A stretch of DNA of 64,000 nucleotides from contig JBDSEV010000059.1 of assembly GCA_039919885.1 (NCBI GenBank), forward strand, positions 1 through 64,000. Direction: 5' to 3'. The notes beneath the pieces were generated by a model, which made no database searches, was not told the DNA's origin, and was given only the letters and a program-made list of their open reading frames with translations. Within the stretch, counting starts at the first letter, position 1; each line of letters opens with the position of its first letter. This document shows positions 55,101 to 63,553 of the stretch, in pieces. Position numbers and translations under genes: made by a program. This DNA comes from JACMLD01 sp039919885. Its GTDB lineage: Bacteria; Bacteroidota; Bacteroidia; Chitinophagales; Chitinophagaceae.

Positions 55101-55707
55101 GCGCGGCCTCTACTCTTCTCCACAAGATGGGATGGCACCAGGCAGGATTGCCGCCCGCCACGAAAATACAGCCCGCCAGTTCCAAATCATCATAACTAAT
55201 GGGTACGCTGTCTTCGCCCAAACTCATTTTGTACGCCACTACGGCGCTGCTCATGCACAAGCGCGAATTAGTATCAATATTATTGCTGCCAATAAAGCCT
55301 TTGACAAGTTTATTTACCACGTAGTATTCTTCTGTTAAACATTGGCCCGATGCATAAAAAGCAACTGAGTCCGGCCCGTATTTTTCAATCAGTGTTTTAA
55401 ATACTGCCGCAGTTCTTTCCAGCGCGGTATCCCAGGAAACCCTTTGCCTCGGCTGCGTTTTTGAATACCGCATTTCCGGATACAACAAACGATCACTTTT
55501 ATCCGTCACAGTATAATGCAGGTTCATACCCTTACTGCACAACATCCCCTTGTTTACGGGGTGATCTTTATCTCCTTCTACCCGCAGGTTACCGTTTTTC
55601 TCCTTGTGCAACACAATACCACAGCCAACACCGCAATAACAACAGGTTGTTTTCACGGAGGTACTACCGTGCGGTGTTAAAGCTGTTTTATTGTTGAGCC
55701 TGTTCAA
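52144..55707 (-). CDS. Assimilatory nitrate reductase fused to NirB-type FAD reductase and BFD domain
   Basis: 1187 residues, longer than usual NasA/NasC/NarB. The molybdopterin part (about 1-710) has the 4Fe-4S site C22, C25, C29 and C57, bis-MGD contacts such as TNSRLCMSSAV and the C-terminal dinucleotide-binding block LTTGRIRDQWHTMSKTGKV. An FAD/NAD(P)H oxidoreductase starts at residue 720 (KIVIIGAGAGAFGF), with the second Rossmann KIVIVGGGLLGIELAA. A BFD-like 2Fe-2S domain ends it (C1126, C1128, C1160, C1163). It should reduce nitrate to nitrite in the cytoplasm using NAD(P)H directly. It is in an operon with NRAP and the rubredoxin-tailed gene. Confidence 0.93.
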   Translation of the reverse strand: MNRLNNKTALTPHGSTSVKTTCCYCGVGCGIVLHKEKNGNLRVEGDKDHPVNKGMLCSKGMNLHYTVTDKSDRLLYPEMRYSKTQPRQRVSWDTALERTAAVFKTLIEKYGPDSVAFYASGQCLTEEYYVVNKLVKGFIGSNNIDTNSRLCMSSAVVAYKMSLGEDSVPISYDDLELAGCIFVAGGNPAWCHPILWRRVEAAREKNPALKIIVSDPRKTQTCSLADVHLQLNPGTDIVLHHAIGRCLIEEGDIDVAFIHAHTEGFEKYASTVFEKTVAEAAFICGVAETDIRTAAAYIGNAQGFISMWTMGLNQSVIGVNKNLSLINLNLITGQIGKPGAGPFSLTGQPNAMGGREVGGLSNLLPAHRNLADPRERAVVESFWKIPLGSIQASPGLTATEMFDALNDGKLKAIWILCTNPLVSLPDARRAEEGLKKAKFVVVQEMSNTSQSLQYADVVLPAASWAEKEGTMTNADRRISYLGKITNAPGEALPDAEIICRLAQKMGFNGFDYKNSSEIYAEHCALTEGTNIDISGLSYEVLKEAHTVQWPYPTGSTGNGTARLFTDRKFYTASQRAIIHSFADVNESEPPDETHPLVLTTGRIRDQWHTMSKTGKVNKLKQHISESFVELHPEDAAQRQICENDLVEIFNQRGTVRVKAKYSADIKKGVVFLPMHWGKILNSDLNRANNLTRNLVDARSKQPDFKFSAVELRLYKKPKQKIVIIGAGAGAFGFIKSYRTLNTDDEIVVFSKENLPFYNRVLLPDYISGAQAWGQLVKMKTEEESAFDIQLNRGVSIEKIDRDNKLLFDSAGKTHTYDLLIIAMGSRAVTLKDTPPLNGVFSMRCKADADRFKDHIDPAEGKIVIVGGGLLGIELAASLQEIGVEVAIIQRISRLMDRQLDPLGSQLLQEELADKGVQVYYNDEIARFLGKHSVEGIQLKSGLTVNCQAVIVAVGTLPNAELARESGLLCKRGVLVNEYLQTNDPCVYAVGEMAEFNGFLYGITAAAEQQAHIVARHISGDISEYYKGSLLMNILKMHGTDVCSLGLAEAPKDPAYEEVVFIDKAKRYYKKCIIYKDRLVGAILIGDKTEFLEFRNLIENKIELSDKRLQLLRSGKKTEPVIGKLVCSCAGIGEGNIISKIKEGSKDLVQLCQLSGAGMGCGSCRPEVKNILDKETALVVQKTARAKQ

Positions 55708-55754
55708 ATCAATGGCGTTTTATTTTTTTAATGCCGGGCATTCCGGTTAAACAA

Positions 55755-57068
55755 TTAAGCAAATGTTGGTTTGGCAATCTCTTTTACCACTTGTTCGTTA
55801 CTACCCACGGCGGCAAATCTTGTTATAAAAACCAATACACCAATTACGGCCACACCAACACCGATATAATTAAACGCCTGCGTGTAGGAAATACTTTTCG
55901 ATTTAAATAAAAACCCAACCAGCATAGCGCCTATATTGCCTCCCGCGCCTACAATACCCGACACACTGCCAATAGCACTGCTGTTTACAAAAGGGACTAT
56001 TGAATAGGTTGTACCATTGGCCATTTTTAAAAACAACGCAAACAGCAGCATGGAAAAAATAGCCATTTGCAAACTGCCGGATTTTGCAAATAACATGATA
56101 CCAAAACCTTCCAGCACAAGAAATGCCGCCAGTAAAAACCCTTTGCCACGCAACCCATACCGTTTGCCCACTTTATCACTAAAAATACCACCCAGTGCCC
56201 GTGCAAATAAATTCATAAATCCGAAAATACTGGCGAGTGCGCCCGCCATAATAATTGATGTCTTGAAATTATCCACGAAGTAGATAGCGGCTACATTGTC
56301 TATCGTAATCTCAATGCCGAAGCATGCAGCATACGCCAGCGCCAGTATCCAGGTGCGGTAATCTTTCATAGCCAACATAAACGTACCTTTCTTTTTTTCC
56401 TTTGTTTCACCCTGTATACCGGCATAGTTTCCATTAGGTGTATCTTTTGTATACCGGTAATACACAAACGCCATGATTACAAGAATTACGCCCGGCACAA
56501 CCATCGCGTATCTCCAGGAATTGGCTTTATCAACATAACCCAGTGCTACAAAAGCGGCTGCAATCAACGGCATTACCAGTTGGGTTACCCCACCGCCGAG
56601 GTTTCCCCAGCCACCTGCAACGGCATTGGCAGTGCCAACAATACCGGGTGCAAACATTACCGATGTATGAAATTGAGTAATTACGAAGGAGGCGCCGATA
56701 ATGCCAATTACAAAACGGAATAGGATAAAGCTTTCGTAGCTGTTGGCCAATCCTATTGTCATAACCGGGATTGCACCCAGCACCAGTAAAATGCTGTAAG
56801 ACAAGCGTGGACCAAGCGTATCGCACAACCGGCCAATAAGCAGCCTCGCAAGAATGGTGGCCGACACAGAAGCAATGGTAATGTTACCGATTTGCGATTT
56901 ATCAAAATGCAGTTGCTCACGCACGATGGGCATTAAGGGTGCAATTCCAAACCATCCAAAAAAACAAAAGAAAAACGTGAGCCAGGTAATATGAAAGGTT
57001 TTCATTTGAATACCCTTCCATGAAAAAATATTGAGCCTGGTAAGTGGTTGTTGTAGTTGCGTTTGCAT
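55755..57068 (-). CDS. NarK/NasA-type nitrate/nitrite MFS transporter
   Basis: 437 residues with 12 predicted helices. The nitrate-signature-like segments GNLGGGVTQLVMP and GAGGNIGAMLVGFLF match the two NarK/NrtP motifs. The N-terminal extension LNIFSWKGIQMKTFHITW is known in this family, so I keep the 57068 start. It should import nitrate (or exchange nitrite) for the reductase encoded 47 bp downstream. Confidence 0.93.
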   Translation of the reverse strand: MQTQLQQPLTRLNIFSWKGIQMKTFHITWLTFFFCFFGWFGIAPLMPIVREQLHFDKSQIGNITIASVSATILARLLIGRLCDTLGPRLSYSILLVLGAIPVMTIGLANSYESFILFRFVIGIIGASFVITQFHTSVMFAPGIVGTANAVAGGWGNLGGGVTQLVMPLIAAAFVALGYVDKANSWRYAMVVPGVILVIMAFVYYRYTKDTPNGNYAGIQGETKEKKKGTFMLAMKDYRTWILALAYAACFGIEITIDNVAAIYFVDNFKTSIIMAGALASIFGFMNLFARALGGIFSDKVGKRYGLRGKGFLLAAFLVLEGFGIMLFAKSGSLQMAIFSMLLFALFLKMANGTTYSIVPFVNSSAIGSVSGIVGAGGNIGAMLVGFLFKSKSISYTQAFNYIGVGVAVIGVLVFITRFAAVGSNEQVVKEIAKPTFA

Positions 57069-57130
57069 TTGACTAACTTTTATTGGTTAAAATATCAGGC
57101 ATACGGATCCTGTAAGATTAGGGTGTACGA

Positions 57131-58726
57131 TCACTTTACTTTAGTGGTTTTTGCATACATGAAGTCAGGTGTAAACTTCAGCATTGCATAAAACCAGTTG
57201 CCTGTTTTGCGGTAGCTTTCCGCTGCGGTATCTGTTACGGCCTGGCCTTTTGCAAAAGGCATATTGCCGGATGCATACATCATGGAATAGCCCAGGTCTA
57301 CGTCGGTAAACCGGTTCATCTTGTAGCTTAACAACAAATCAACTTCATTGCCCAGGTTTTTTTCCACGCGGCTACCGTCTGCTTTAACCATTTCTTTGTT
57401 TAAGGAAAAGTGGTGCAAATCCAGGCCAATAGTCAACCTATTGCTTGTGTGCTTAAATTTCAGGTAAGCGTTATCAAGACCACCCGCAGGTGAGCCGGTG
57501 CCTGCATAGAAATAATCCATATAACCCCAATGCTTATGCGGCGTACCGTACAGTGGATCAAATTTTTCATCTGCAGTAGTATTAGGGTCATTGCCACTTA
57601 ATACATCATAGCCTGGCGTAATAGTTAAACTGTTTTTGATCCATGACAGCGCCACGGTATAATGATAGGCATTATTCATTTTTACAGCATCGCGGTTCCT
57701 GCCAGACTGAGCATAATATGCCGCTTGAATTGCAAGATTTCCAAATCTTTTGCCGCCACCAAGGTTGCTGACAACCATCATCCCATAGGTAAACCGGTGA
57801 TGGGTACCAGTATATTCAAATTCGTCTGCAGCACCCGCTGATACAAAACGCCGGCCATATACATAACCTGCGGCGCCGCTGCCTGCCGAATCGAGTTTGT
57901 ATTTTCCAAAATTGTCGTTGAAGAATAAACCGGAAAATTTGGTCTGTTTTACTTTTTTACTGATATAAACGCTGGTAAAACTTTTATAGTCCTGGTTTCC
58001 ACCGTTGGTATTGGGCGGATTGACCCATACAGGCGTTCCTGTTTTACTGCTGCTGCTGGCGGCGTTACCGGCATTAGCGAGGGGTATCATTCCAACCGGC
58101 GCCGGCACCAGGTTACCCAAAGAATTTTTTATGTATGCCGGAATATTAGCCGGTAAATAATTAGTGCCCGTGGTACCGAAAGCATCTGCATTTTGATTGA
58201 ATGCGTAACCGATATCCACCTGCCAGCCCTTGTGCATTGTTTTTAGCAATGCCATATCGTGCCGTCTTCCCTGCTGAAGCCAATCAAGGTTTCCAAGCAG
58301 CCTTACATCATCATAACTGAGTTCCTGCCGCCCAATTTTTACAGACATCGCATCCAATAACCTGAACTTAATAGAAGTATCTGCTTTGTTGGCCAGCACC
58401 AGATCTGCCCAGGCTTCATGCAGCATAAACTTGTTGCCGTCTGCGTTTGAAACAGAGGAAGCATCCTGGCCCCATACCCTTACATCCTGCAAGGAAACGC
58501 CGAACGCAAGCCTGTCCCATTTGTAACCGATTATCAACCGTGTTCGTTGAGATGTAAAGGCAGCGGACCTGGAGCCTTTTGTAACAAGGTTGCCCAATCC
58601 ATTTCTAATTTCCGTTCGTGTTCTCAATTGTCCCGAGAGTGTAAACTGCGATCGGGCGGTGAGGCCGGCTGCACTACAAAGCACAGCAACGAGCAGCAAA
58701 TGCCGTTTTTTTGATTTTTTCAGCAT
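57131..58726 (-). CDS. Alginate-export-type outer-membrane porin
   Basis: 531 residues with a signal peptide (about 1-27). An AlgE-like barrel is indicated by repeated amphipathic strands and the early FTLSGQLRTRTEIRNG and FTSQRTRLIIGYKWDRL. It is 62 bp upstream of narK and 121 bp downstream of nirD, so it is probably an outer-membrane route for nitrate or nitrite. The family also includes alginate porins, but no alginate gene is near. Confidence 0.85.
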   Translation of the reverse strand: MLKKSKKRHLLLVAVLCSAAGLTARSQFTLSGQLRTRTEIRNGLGNLVTKGSRSAAFTSQRTRLIIGYKWDRLAFGVSLQDVRVWGQDASSVSNADGNKFMLHEAWADLVLANKADTSIKFRLLDAMSVKIGRQELSYDDVRLLGNLDWLQQGRRHDMALLKTMHKGWQVDIGYAFNQNADAFGTTGTNYLPANIPAYIKNSLGNLVPAPVGMIPLANAGNAASSSSKTGTPVWVNPPNTNGGNQDYKSFTSVYISKKVKQTKFSGLFFNDNFGKYKLDSAGSGAAGYVYGRRFVSAGAADEFEYTGTHHRFTYGMMVVSNLGGGKRFGNLAIQAAYYAQSGRNRDAVKMNNAYHYTVALSWIKNSLTITPGYDVLSGNDPNTTADEKFDPLYGTPHKHWGYMDYFYAGTGSPAGGLDNAYLKFKHTSNRLTIGLDLHHFSLNKEMVKADGSRVEKNLGNEVDLLLSYKMNRFTDVDLGYSMMYASGNMPFAKGQAVTDTAAESYRKTGNWFYAMLKFTPDFMYAKTTKVK

Positions 58727-58771
58727 AGTTTTGTTTTGGTTTTAGGTTGTTGATCAATTTAGAATCACACG

Positions 58772-58806
58772 CCCCGGTTAGACTTCGACACCTGCCGGGG
58801 TTTTTT
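58772..58806 (+). terminator. Hairpin with T run between nirD and the porin, plus-strand sense
   Basis: CCCCGG (58772-58777) pairs with CCGGGG (58795-58800) across a 17-nt loop, then TTTTTT. The polarity suits plus-strand transcription, although both neighbours run on the minus strand. On the minus strand the hairpin lacks a U tract. It may be an attenuator or processing site, or terminate an antisense RNA. Confidence 0.4.
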
Positions 58807-58847
58807 ATGTAGTTTCCGTAAACAGTTACAACTGCTGCGGAATTATA

Positions 58848-59207
58848 TTATGCTGCTGCTACTTTAATGTAGACCCTTCCATCTTCTACCCTTACCGGGT
58901 ATGTTTTTATGCTGCATTCATCTCCATTGAGGCACTCGCCGGTTTGCAGTGAAAAGGTTTTTTTGTGAAAGGGGCATGCTACTTTAGGTTCTTCACCGGC
59001 AGTACCAATCATGCCACGGCTCAGCGCCATCTGCTGGCGGTGCGGACACTGATTCTGTGTTGCATACCATTGGTTTTTGCGGGTAAAATGAAACAGGGCA
59101 ATCTGCTCTTCTTTGTACTTTACACATACGCCGCCATTTTCCGGAACATCTTCCGTATTGCATGCGGCAAACCATGTGTGCGTTGGGTGCGTGGGTAATG
59201 TTTGCAT
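58848..59207 (-). CDS. nirD: Nitrite reductase small subunit NirD
   Basis: 119 residues from the ATG at 59207; a GTG at 59234 is in frame but less likely. The Rieske-type 2Fe-2S site is seen in NQCPHRQQMALSRG and VACPFHKKTFSLQTGEC (Cys-x-His pairs). NirD partners NirB in NADH-dependent reduction of nitrite to ammonium. Keeping the Cys ligands is notable, because E. coli NirD has lost them. It follows nirB by 124 bp. Confidence 0.95.
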   Translation of the reverse strand: MQTLPTHPTHTWFAACNTEDVPENGGVCVKYKEEQIALFHFTRKNQWYATQNQCPHRQQMALSRGMIGTAGEEPKVACPFHKKTFSLQTGECLNGDECSIKTYPVRVEDGRVYIKVAAA

Positions 59208-59331
59208 AAACGATTGTGTTTTAAAATTATTCACAGGCCGTTGATCACGGGCCCTGTTTTAATATCAGGCAAATAAAAATGCAAACAATCGTTGAAGGAG
59301 GCAATCGGTGAGGCGTATGCTAAGGTGTGTT

Positions 59332-61833
59332 TTATTTCCAGTCGGGTACTTTCTTCTGGTTGCGCATGGGTTCAAATTGTACAGATGGGTCTTTTTCTGC
59401 AGGTGCATTTACAAAGTGTGTAAACCTTTTTCTTATCTCCGGATTCTCCACAGCGGCTTTCCACTCGCATTCATAACTGTCTACTAACACCTGCATTTCA
59501 CGCTCCCACTGCTCGCTCATGCCCAGGCTGTCGTTCACCACCACATTGCGGAGGTAATCGATTCCACCTTCCATTTTATTTAACCAGGTAGCGGTTCTGG
59601 CTAATGGATCAGCAGTTCTTATGTAAAACATTAAAAATCGATCGATGTACCGGATACAGGTCTCATCGTCCAAATCAGTTCCAAGCAACAGCGCATGCTG
59701 TGGTTTGCTGCCACCATTGCCGCATACAAACAGGTTCCATCCCTTTTCTGTGGCAATAATGCCAAAATCTTTGCTTTGCGCTTCGGCACACTCACGGATG
59801 CAGCCACTTACACCGCCTTTTAATTTGTGGGGAGAACGCAAACCGCGGTAACGTTCCTCAATTCTGATGGCGTAACTAACGCTGTCGTGCAGCCCAAAAC
59901 GACACCAGGTACTGCCCACACAACTTTTAACGGTCCGCAATGATTTGCCATAAGCATGGCCACTTTCAAAACCGGCCGCAATCAGGGATTCCCATATCTC
60001 TGGCAAGTCGCCGAGGTGCGCTCCAAACATATCGATGCGCTGACCGCCGGTGATTTTGGTATAGAGATTGTATTTTTTTGCGACTGTACCAATCACGATT
60101 AATTTATCTGGGGTGATCTCACCGCCCGGTATCCGCGGAACTACCGAATAAGTTCCGCCCTTTTGTATATTGGCAAGAAACCGATCGTTGCTGTCCTGCG
60201 CGGTGGCATTTCCGTTCTTTAAAATCATTTCTCCCCACAGGCTTGCCAGGATTGATGCAACGGGCGGCTTGCACTGTTCGCAACCATCACCGGCACCAAG
60301 GGTATCCAGCACTTCATTGTACGTCTTTAAAGCGTGAATCTTTACCAGGTCGTACAGCTCCTGGCGGCTATAATTAAAGTGCTCGCACAGTACGTTCCGC
60401 ACATATTTACCCTGTGCCTTCATTGTATAAACCACAATGTCTTTCACCATTGGCACGCAACCGCCGCAGCCGGTACCCGCCTTTGTACATTTTTTCATTG
60501 CTTCTATGGTTTCGCAACCTTCTCTTGAAACAGCATTACAGATATCATCTTTGGTAACACCTTCGCAACTACAGATTACTGCCTCACCTGGCAACCCCAG
60601 TACACCGGCGCCGGCTGCAGCTTCGCCGTTTCTTGCACCCAACAATAAATCCTCCGGATTTGGTGGAAGCGCGGTTTTATTTTTACAGGTCTGTAACAGC
60701 ATATTGTATTGTTCCGCTTCACCTATCAGTATTCCACCCAATAACTGTTTACCGTCTGCGCTTATATTTATGCGTTTGTAGACGCCTTTCATAGAATCTT
60801 CAAAAACAACACTGCGTATTTCATTTCCGGTCACAAATGGTTCGCCAAAACTTGCCACATCTACACCAATCAATTTTAGCTTGGTGCTCATATCATAACC
60901 GGCAAATGTTTTCTGACCACCCAGCAAATTGGTAGCAACGGCTTCCGCCATTTCATAACCAGGGGCCACAAGACCATAAATCATATTGTTATAAAGGGCA
61001 CATTCACCAATAGCATAAATAAGGGGATCATTTGTTTGCAGTCTTTCGTTTACAACGATGCCTCCACGCGGACCAGTTTCCAGCGCCGCGGATTTTGCAA
61101 GTTCGTCACGTGGTTTAATACCCGCTGAAATCACCAGCATATCAACCGCTATTATAGAGTCATCAGAAAAGCGCATGCCGGTAATATAATTGTCACCTGT
61201 TATTGCGCTTGTATTCTTATTGGTGTGTATGGTAAGGCCGAGCTGCTGTAATTTATTTTTAAGAATGCCTGAACCTGCGTCGTCAATTTGCCTGGGCATA
61301 AGGCGGGGTGCAAACTCAATTACATGTGTATCAGTGATGCCAAGATCAATCATTGCCTTGGCTGCTTCCAGTCCCAGTAGACCGCCACCAATAACAGCTC
61401 CTCTTTTTGCTTTGCGGGCCCAGGCCGTCATCATTTCCAGGTCTTCGATTGTACGGTATATAAAGACGCCATCTTTTTCTACGCCGGGCAAGGGAGGAAC
61501 GAATGCGGATGAACCGGTAGCCAGTACCAGGTAATCGTATTGCTCAGTAATGCCTTTGAAAGAATGAACGGTTTGATTTTGGCGGTCGATGCGATGAACG
61601 GGATCTGATAAGTGAAGCCTGATATTATTGGAAGCATACCATTCAGGTGGCGCCATAGAAAGATCAGCTGCGGTCTTTCCGGCAAAAAATTCACTCAGGT
61701 GCACCCGGTCATAAGCGGGGCGTGGTTCTTCACCAAAAACAACGAGGCTAAATGCGTGCTCACCCTGTTTTGATACCAGTTTCTCGCAAAACTTGTATCC
61801 CACCATGCCATTGCCAATAACTACAATTTTCAT
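59332..61833 (-). CDS. nirB: Nitrite reductase large subunit NirB
   Basis: 833 residues. NADH-dependent assimilatory nitrite reductase. The FAD/NADH reductase head begins KIVVIGNGMVGYKF, with a second nucleotide-binding fold GAVIGGGLLGLEAAKAM. Two BFD-like 2Fe-2S domains follow (about 415-465, CSCEGV to CGGC, and about 485-535, with CEQCKPP). The sirohaem/4Fe-4S domain has C638, C644, C678 and C682 (CVGSTWC and CIREC). The sequence and length are normal for NirB. Its promoter lies in a divergent region shared with cobA. Confidence 0.97.
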   Translation of the reverse strand: MKIVVIGNGMVGYKFCEKLVSKQGEHAFSLVVFGEEPRPAYDRVHLSEFFAGKTAADLSMAPPEWYASNNIRLHLSDPVHRIDRQNQTVHSFKGITEQYDYLVLATGSSAFVPPLPGVEKDGVFIYRTIEDLEMMTAWARKAKRGAVIGGGLLGLEAAKAMIDLGITDTHVIEFAPRLMPRQIDDAGSGILKNKLQQLGLTIHTNKNTSAITGDNYITGMRFSDDSIIAVDMLVISAGIKPRDELAKSAALETGPRGGIVVNERLQTNDPLIYAIGECALYNNMIYGLVAPGYEMAEAVATNLLGGQKTFAGYDMSTKLKLIGVDVASFGEPFVTGNEIRSVVFEDSMKGVYKRINISADGKQLLGGILIGEAEQYNMLLQTCKNKTALPPNPEDLLLGARNGEAAAGAGVLGLPGEAVICSCEGVTKDDICNAVSREGCETIEAMKKCTKAGTGCGGCVPMVKDIVVYTMKAQGKYVRNVLCEHFNYSRQELYDLVKIHALKTYNEVLDTLGAGDGCEQCKPPVASILASLWGEMILKNGNATAQDSNDRFLANIQKGGTYSVVPRIPGGEITPDKLIVIGTVAKKYNLYTKITGGQRIDMFGAHLGDLPEIWESLIAAGFESGHAYGKSLRTVKSCVGSTWCRFGLHDSVSYAIRIEERYRGLRSPHKLKGGVSGCIRECAEAQSKDFGIIATEKGWNLFVCGNGGSKPQHALLLGTDLDDETCIRYIDRFLMFYIRTADPLARTATWLNKMEGGIDYLRNVVVNDSLGMSEQWEREMQVLVDSYECEWKAAVENPEIRKRFTHFVNAPAEKDPSVQFEPMRNQKKVPDWK

Positions 61834-61933
61834 TAAATGCCAATTTAAACGGGTTATAGGCTTAACAATCGTTATATTATATTCAATTATATATAATCTT
61901 ATTACGGCTTTAAATCGTTAATTATTTAATTCA

Positions 61934-61951
61934 TTATGATTTATATCATAA
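61934..61951. promoter_or_regulatory. FNR-architecture palindrome between nirB and cobA
   Basis: TTATGAT-TTAT-ATCATAA: 7-bp arms around a 4-bp spacer, the layout of FNR/CRP sites (TTGAT-N4-ATCAA). It lies about 31 bp upstream of a perfect -7 box for cobA, near -39 relative to the inferred start, a typical class II activator position. The Crp/Fnr gene just after cobA is the likely binder. Binding is inference. Confidence 0.55.
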
Positions 61952-61969
61952 ATATATGATCATTTTTAT

Positions 61970-61977
61970 TAGATTTG
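61970..61977 (+). promoter_or_regulatory. -7 box TAGATTTG of cobA
   Basis: Exact TAnnTTTG, 42 bp before the cobA ATG at 62020. There is no -33 TTTG in the spacer; the palindrome at 61934-61951 occupies that position, which suits activator-dependent transcription. Confidence 0.55.
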
Positions 61978-62019
61978 ACAAAACTTTATCCAAAATACTC
62001 GTATTTTAATTATTTTAAT

Positions 62020-62805
62020 ATGAAATCAATACTTAGCCTGGTAGGTGCCGGACCCGGGGATCCCGAATTAATTACATTGAAAGCGGTAAGAGCGCTATCC
62101 TTAGCAGACGTCGTTTTATATGACGCGCTTGCAAATGAATCTTTACTCGATTACTGCCGGCCAGTTGCCATTAAGCAATTTGTTGGAAAGCGGTTTGGCT
62201 GCCACGCACTTTCCCAGCAGGAAATCAATGATTGCATCGTGCAATATGCTTCCAGTTACAAACACATTGTGCGATTAAAAGGCGGCGATCCGTTTGTATT
62301 TGGTCGCGCGCAGGAAGAAATAGAAGCTGCCAAACGGGCCGGAATGGATGTTGTAATCGTTCCTGGTATATCAAGCGCCATTGCGGTTCCGGGTTCTAAA
62401 ATGATCCCGCTTACCTGCAGGGGTATCAATGAGAGTTTTTGGGTAACGACAGGCACCACCCAATCGGGTGATATTTCTGCTGATATCAAACTAGCCGCGC
62501 AGTCATCCGCCACCGTGGTTATTTTAATGGCCATGAGTAAACTGGAAGCCATTATGGAAATATTCGCGCAATACGGTAAAAGCGAAACTCCTGTTGCCAT
62601 TATACAGGACGGAACTACCGCCAAAGAAAAAATGGTTACGGGAACGGTCAGGGATATCACCTACCGTTCTCAGTATGCCGGACTTTCCAATCCGGCTATT
62701 ATCATTATTGGTAAAGTAGTAGACCTTGCAAGCACCTGGCACGTAGCCGCTAACAACCATGCGTCAATAATTTCAAACAACAATTATCAAAGCAACAGTA
62801 TATAA
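62020..62805 (+). CDS. cobA: Uroporphyrinogen-III C-methyltransferase
   Basis: 261 residues from the ATG at 62020 (MKSILSLVGAGPGDPELITLKA). It methylates uroporphyrinogen III twice to precorrin-2 for sirohaem, the NirB cofactor. The SAM-binding GAGPGDPELIT, LYDALAN, RLKGGDPFVFGR and VPGISSAIAVPG motifs are present. It lacks the dehydrogenase/ferrochelatase half of CysG, which must be encoded elsewhere. It is divergent from nirB and 64 bp before the Crp/Fnr gene. Confidence 0.95.
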   Translation: MKSILSLVGAGPGDPELITLKAVRALSLADVVLYDALANESLLDYCRPVAIKQFVGKRFGCHALSQQEINDCIVQYASSYKHIVRLKGGDPFVFGRAQEEIEAAKRAGMDVVIVPGISSAIAVPGSKMIPLTCRGINESFWVTTGTTQSGDISADIKLAAQSSATVVILMAMSKLEAIMEIFAQYGKSETPVAIIQDGTTAKEKMVTGTVRDITYRSQYAGLSNPAIIIIGKVVDLASTWHVAANNHASIISNNNYQSNSI

Positions 62806-62831
62806 AAGTTATCTTTTAAGCCTTTTAGCGC

Positions 62832-62839
62832 TATAATTG
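62832..62839 (+). promoter_or_regulatory. Weak -7 candidate TATAATTG before the Crp/Fnr gene
   Basis: One base off TAnnTTTG, 30 bp before the ATG at 62870. The gene may alternatively be cotranscribed with cobA. Confidence 0.25.
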
Positions 62840-62869
62840 CAGTATAAAAATTATCGGAATAGCGCCTGC

Positions 62870-63553
62870 ATGAAAAACAGTAAACACGACTGCGATCTAC
62901 AATCCTGCTTTTTATGCACACGCTGTATGAAAGAATGGCTGCCCGCCATTGATGCGCACCGGAAAACAATTAACGCAAAAAAAGGTGCAGTTATTTTTGA
63001 AGAAGGCGCACCTGTTGAAGGCATCTATTTTATCAACGAAGGCAAAGCGAAGGTTCACAAAAAATGGGATGGCGAAAAGGAACTCATTGTGCGCATAGCT
63101 GGTACAGGCGCTATCCTCGGTCACCGTGGCCTTGGCAAATCGCTGTTCTACCCGGTATCTGCCACTGCACTTGAGCCGGTTAGCCTTTGCTTTATTGATC
63201 TTGATTTCTTTTACGCCACTACAAAAGTAAATCCTGATTTTACTTTCCGCCTGATGATGTTCTTTGCAGAAGAGTTGCAGGAATCAGAAAAAAACATGCG
63301 CAACCTTGCACACATGACGGTGAAAGGTCGTTTGGCGCAGACACTGCTAATGCTCCAGGAAAAATTTGGTAAAACGCCCGACGGCGCGATTAATATTTCA
63401 CTCAGCCGCCAGGATATTGCATCGCTTACGGGTGCTACTTATGAAACAGTATTCAGAATGATGAGCGAGTTGATGGAAGAAAAACTTATTATGACTAATA
63501 ATAAAAGTATTACTATCAACGATGAAGAACGCCTAAAAGCGATGCGTAACTAG
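62870..63553 (+). CDS. Crp/Fnr family regulator with N-terminal Cys cluster
   Basis: 227 residues from the ATG at 62870; a TTG at 62837 is in frame. Four cysteines lie near the start, C8, C13, C16 and C19 (CDLQSCFLCTRC), an arrangement that could hold an Fe-S cluster. The cyclic-nucleotide-like sensor domain (about 35-130) and a Crp-type HTH (about 160-225, with LSRQDIASLTGATYETVFRMM) follow. Placed next to cobA and the nitrate genes, it is a likely regulator of the island in response to O2, NO or nitrite. The exact signal is not shown. Confidence 0.88.
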   Translation: MKNSKHDCDLQSCFLCTRCMKEWLPAIDAHRKTINAKKGAVIFEEGAPVEGIYFINEGKAKVHKKWDGEKELIVRIAGTGAILGHRGLGKSLFYPVSATALEPVSLCFIDLDFFYATTKVNPDFTFRLMMFFAEELQESEKNMRNLAHMTVKGRLAQTLLMLQEKFGKTPDGAINISLSRQDIASLTGATYETVFRMMSELMEEKLIMTNNKSITINDEERLKAMRN

